Assembly: GCA_016206945.1 (NCBI GenBank)
Contig: JACQQP010000040.1
Location: 1 to 5,926, forward strand
Reading direction: 5' to 3'
From: Candidatus Omnitrophota bacterium
GTDB lineage: Bacteria > Omnitrophota > Omnitrophia > Omnitrophales > Danuiimicrobiaceae
Length of the DNA: 5,926 nucleotides
The stretch's first letter is position 1; every line of letters starts with the position of its first letter. The notes below the pieces were generated by a model. That model searched no databases. It was not told the DNA's origin and saw only the letters and a list, made by a program, of their open reading frames with translations. Below, piece by piece: positions 5,912 through 5,926 of this stretch. A program made the translations under genes and the position numbers.

Positions 5912-5926
5912 GGACAGTCATTGATC

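Overview
The window looks like a chromosomal piece of a Gram-negative-type bacterium with peptidoglycan, FtsI-dependent division and glutathione. It joins the first part of a division/cell-wall (dcw) cluster to a glutathione biosynthesis locus. The palindromic repeats of the TCATTGCGA...GAAGCAATCTC type, together with a plant/alphaproteobacterial-type glutamate-cysteine ligase, would fit an uncultured lineage such as Omnitrophota or a deltaproteobacterium-like group. That placement is a low-confidence inference.

Layout, left to right. The 3' end of a STAS-domain protein (anti-sigma-factor-antagonist type, + strand) is followed by rsmH, the 16S rRNA m4C1402 methyltransferase, which most likely starts at GTG 192. 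The rsmH stop overlaps the start of an ftsL-like gene in an ATGA. Next comes a 115-bp inverted-repeat element (1450-1564) and then ftsI, a class B penicillin-binding protein with all three transpeptidase motifs. The dcw order then breaks: instead of murE, mraY and so on there is a convergent gshB (- strand), a 50-bp divergent promoter region, and gshA (+ strand). The last 167 bases hold no gene but carry a second palindromic repeat and a pair of degenerate direct repeats.

Functionally there are two modules. RsmH, FtsL and FtsI belong to the conserved dcw set, which links ribosome maturation with the septal peptidoglycan machine. GshA and GshB perform the two ATP-dependent steps from glutamate, cysteine and glycine to glutathione, and being divergent they probably share a control region.

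The most interesting aspect is the DNA between genes. Four junctions (STAS/rsmH, ftsL/ftsI, ftsI/gshB and downstream of gshA) each hold a substantial inverted repeat. The one at 3301-3384 is read as protein on both strands: it supplies the last 26 residues and stop of FtsI and the last 15 residues and stop of GshB. The one at 1450-1564 supplies the likely Shine-Dalgarno sequence of ftsI inside a perfect 16-bp stem, so folding could close the ftsI ribosome binding site. No wholly new multi-gene system is visible. The protein genes belong to well-known families, and the novelty lies in the repeats and the gene arrangement.
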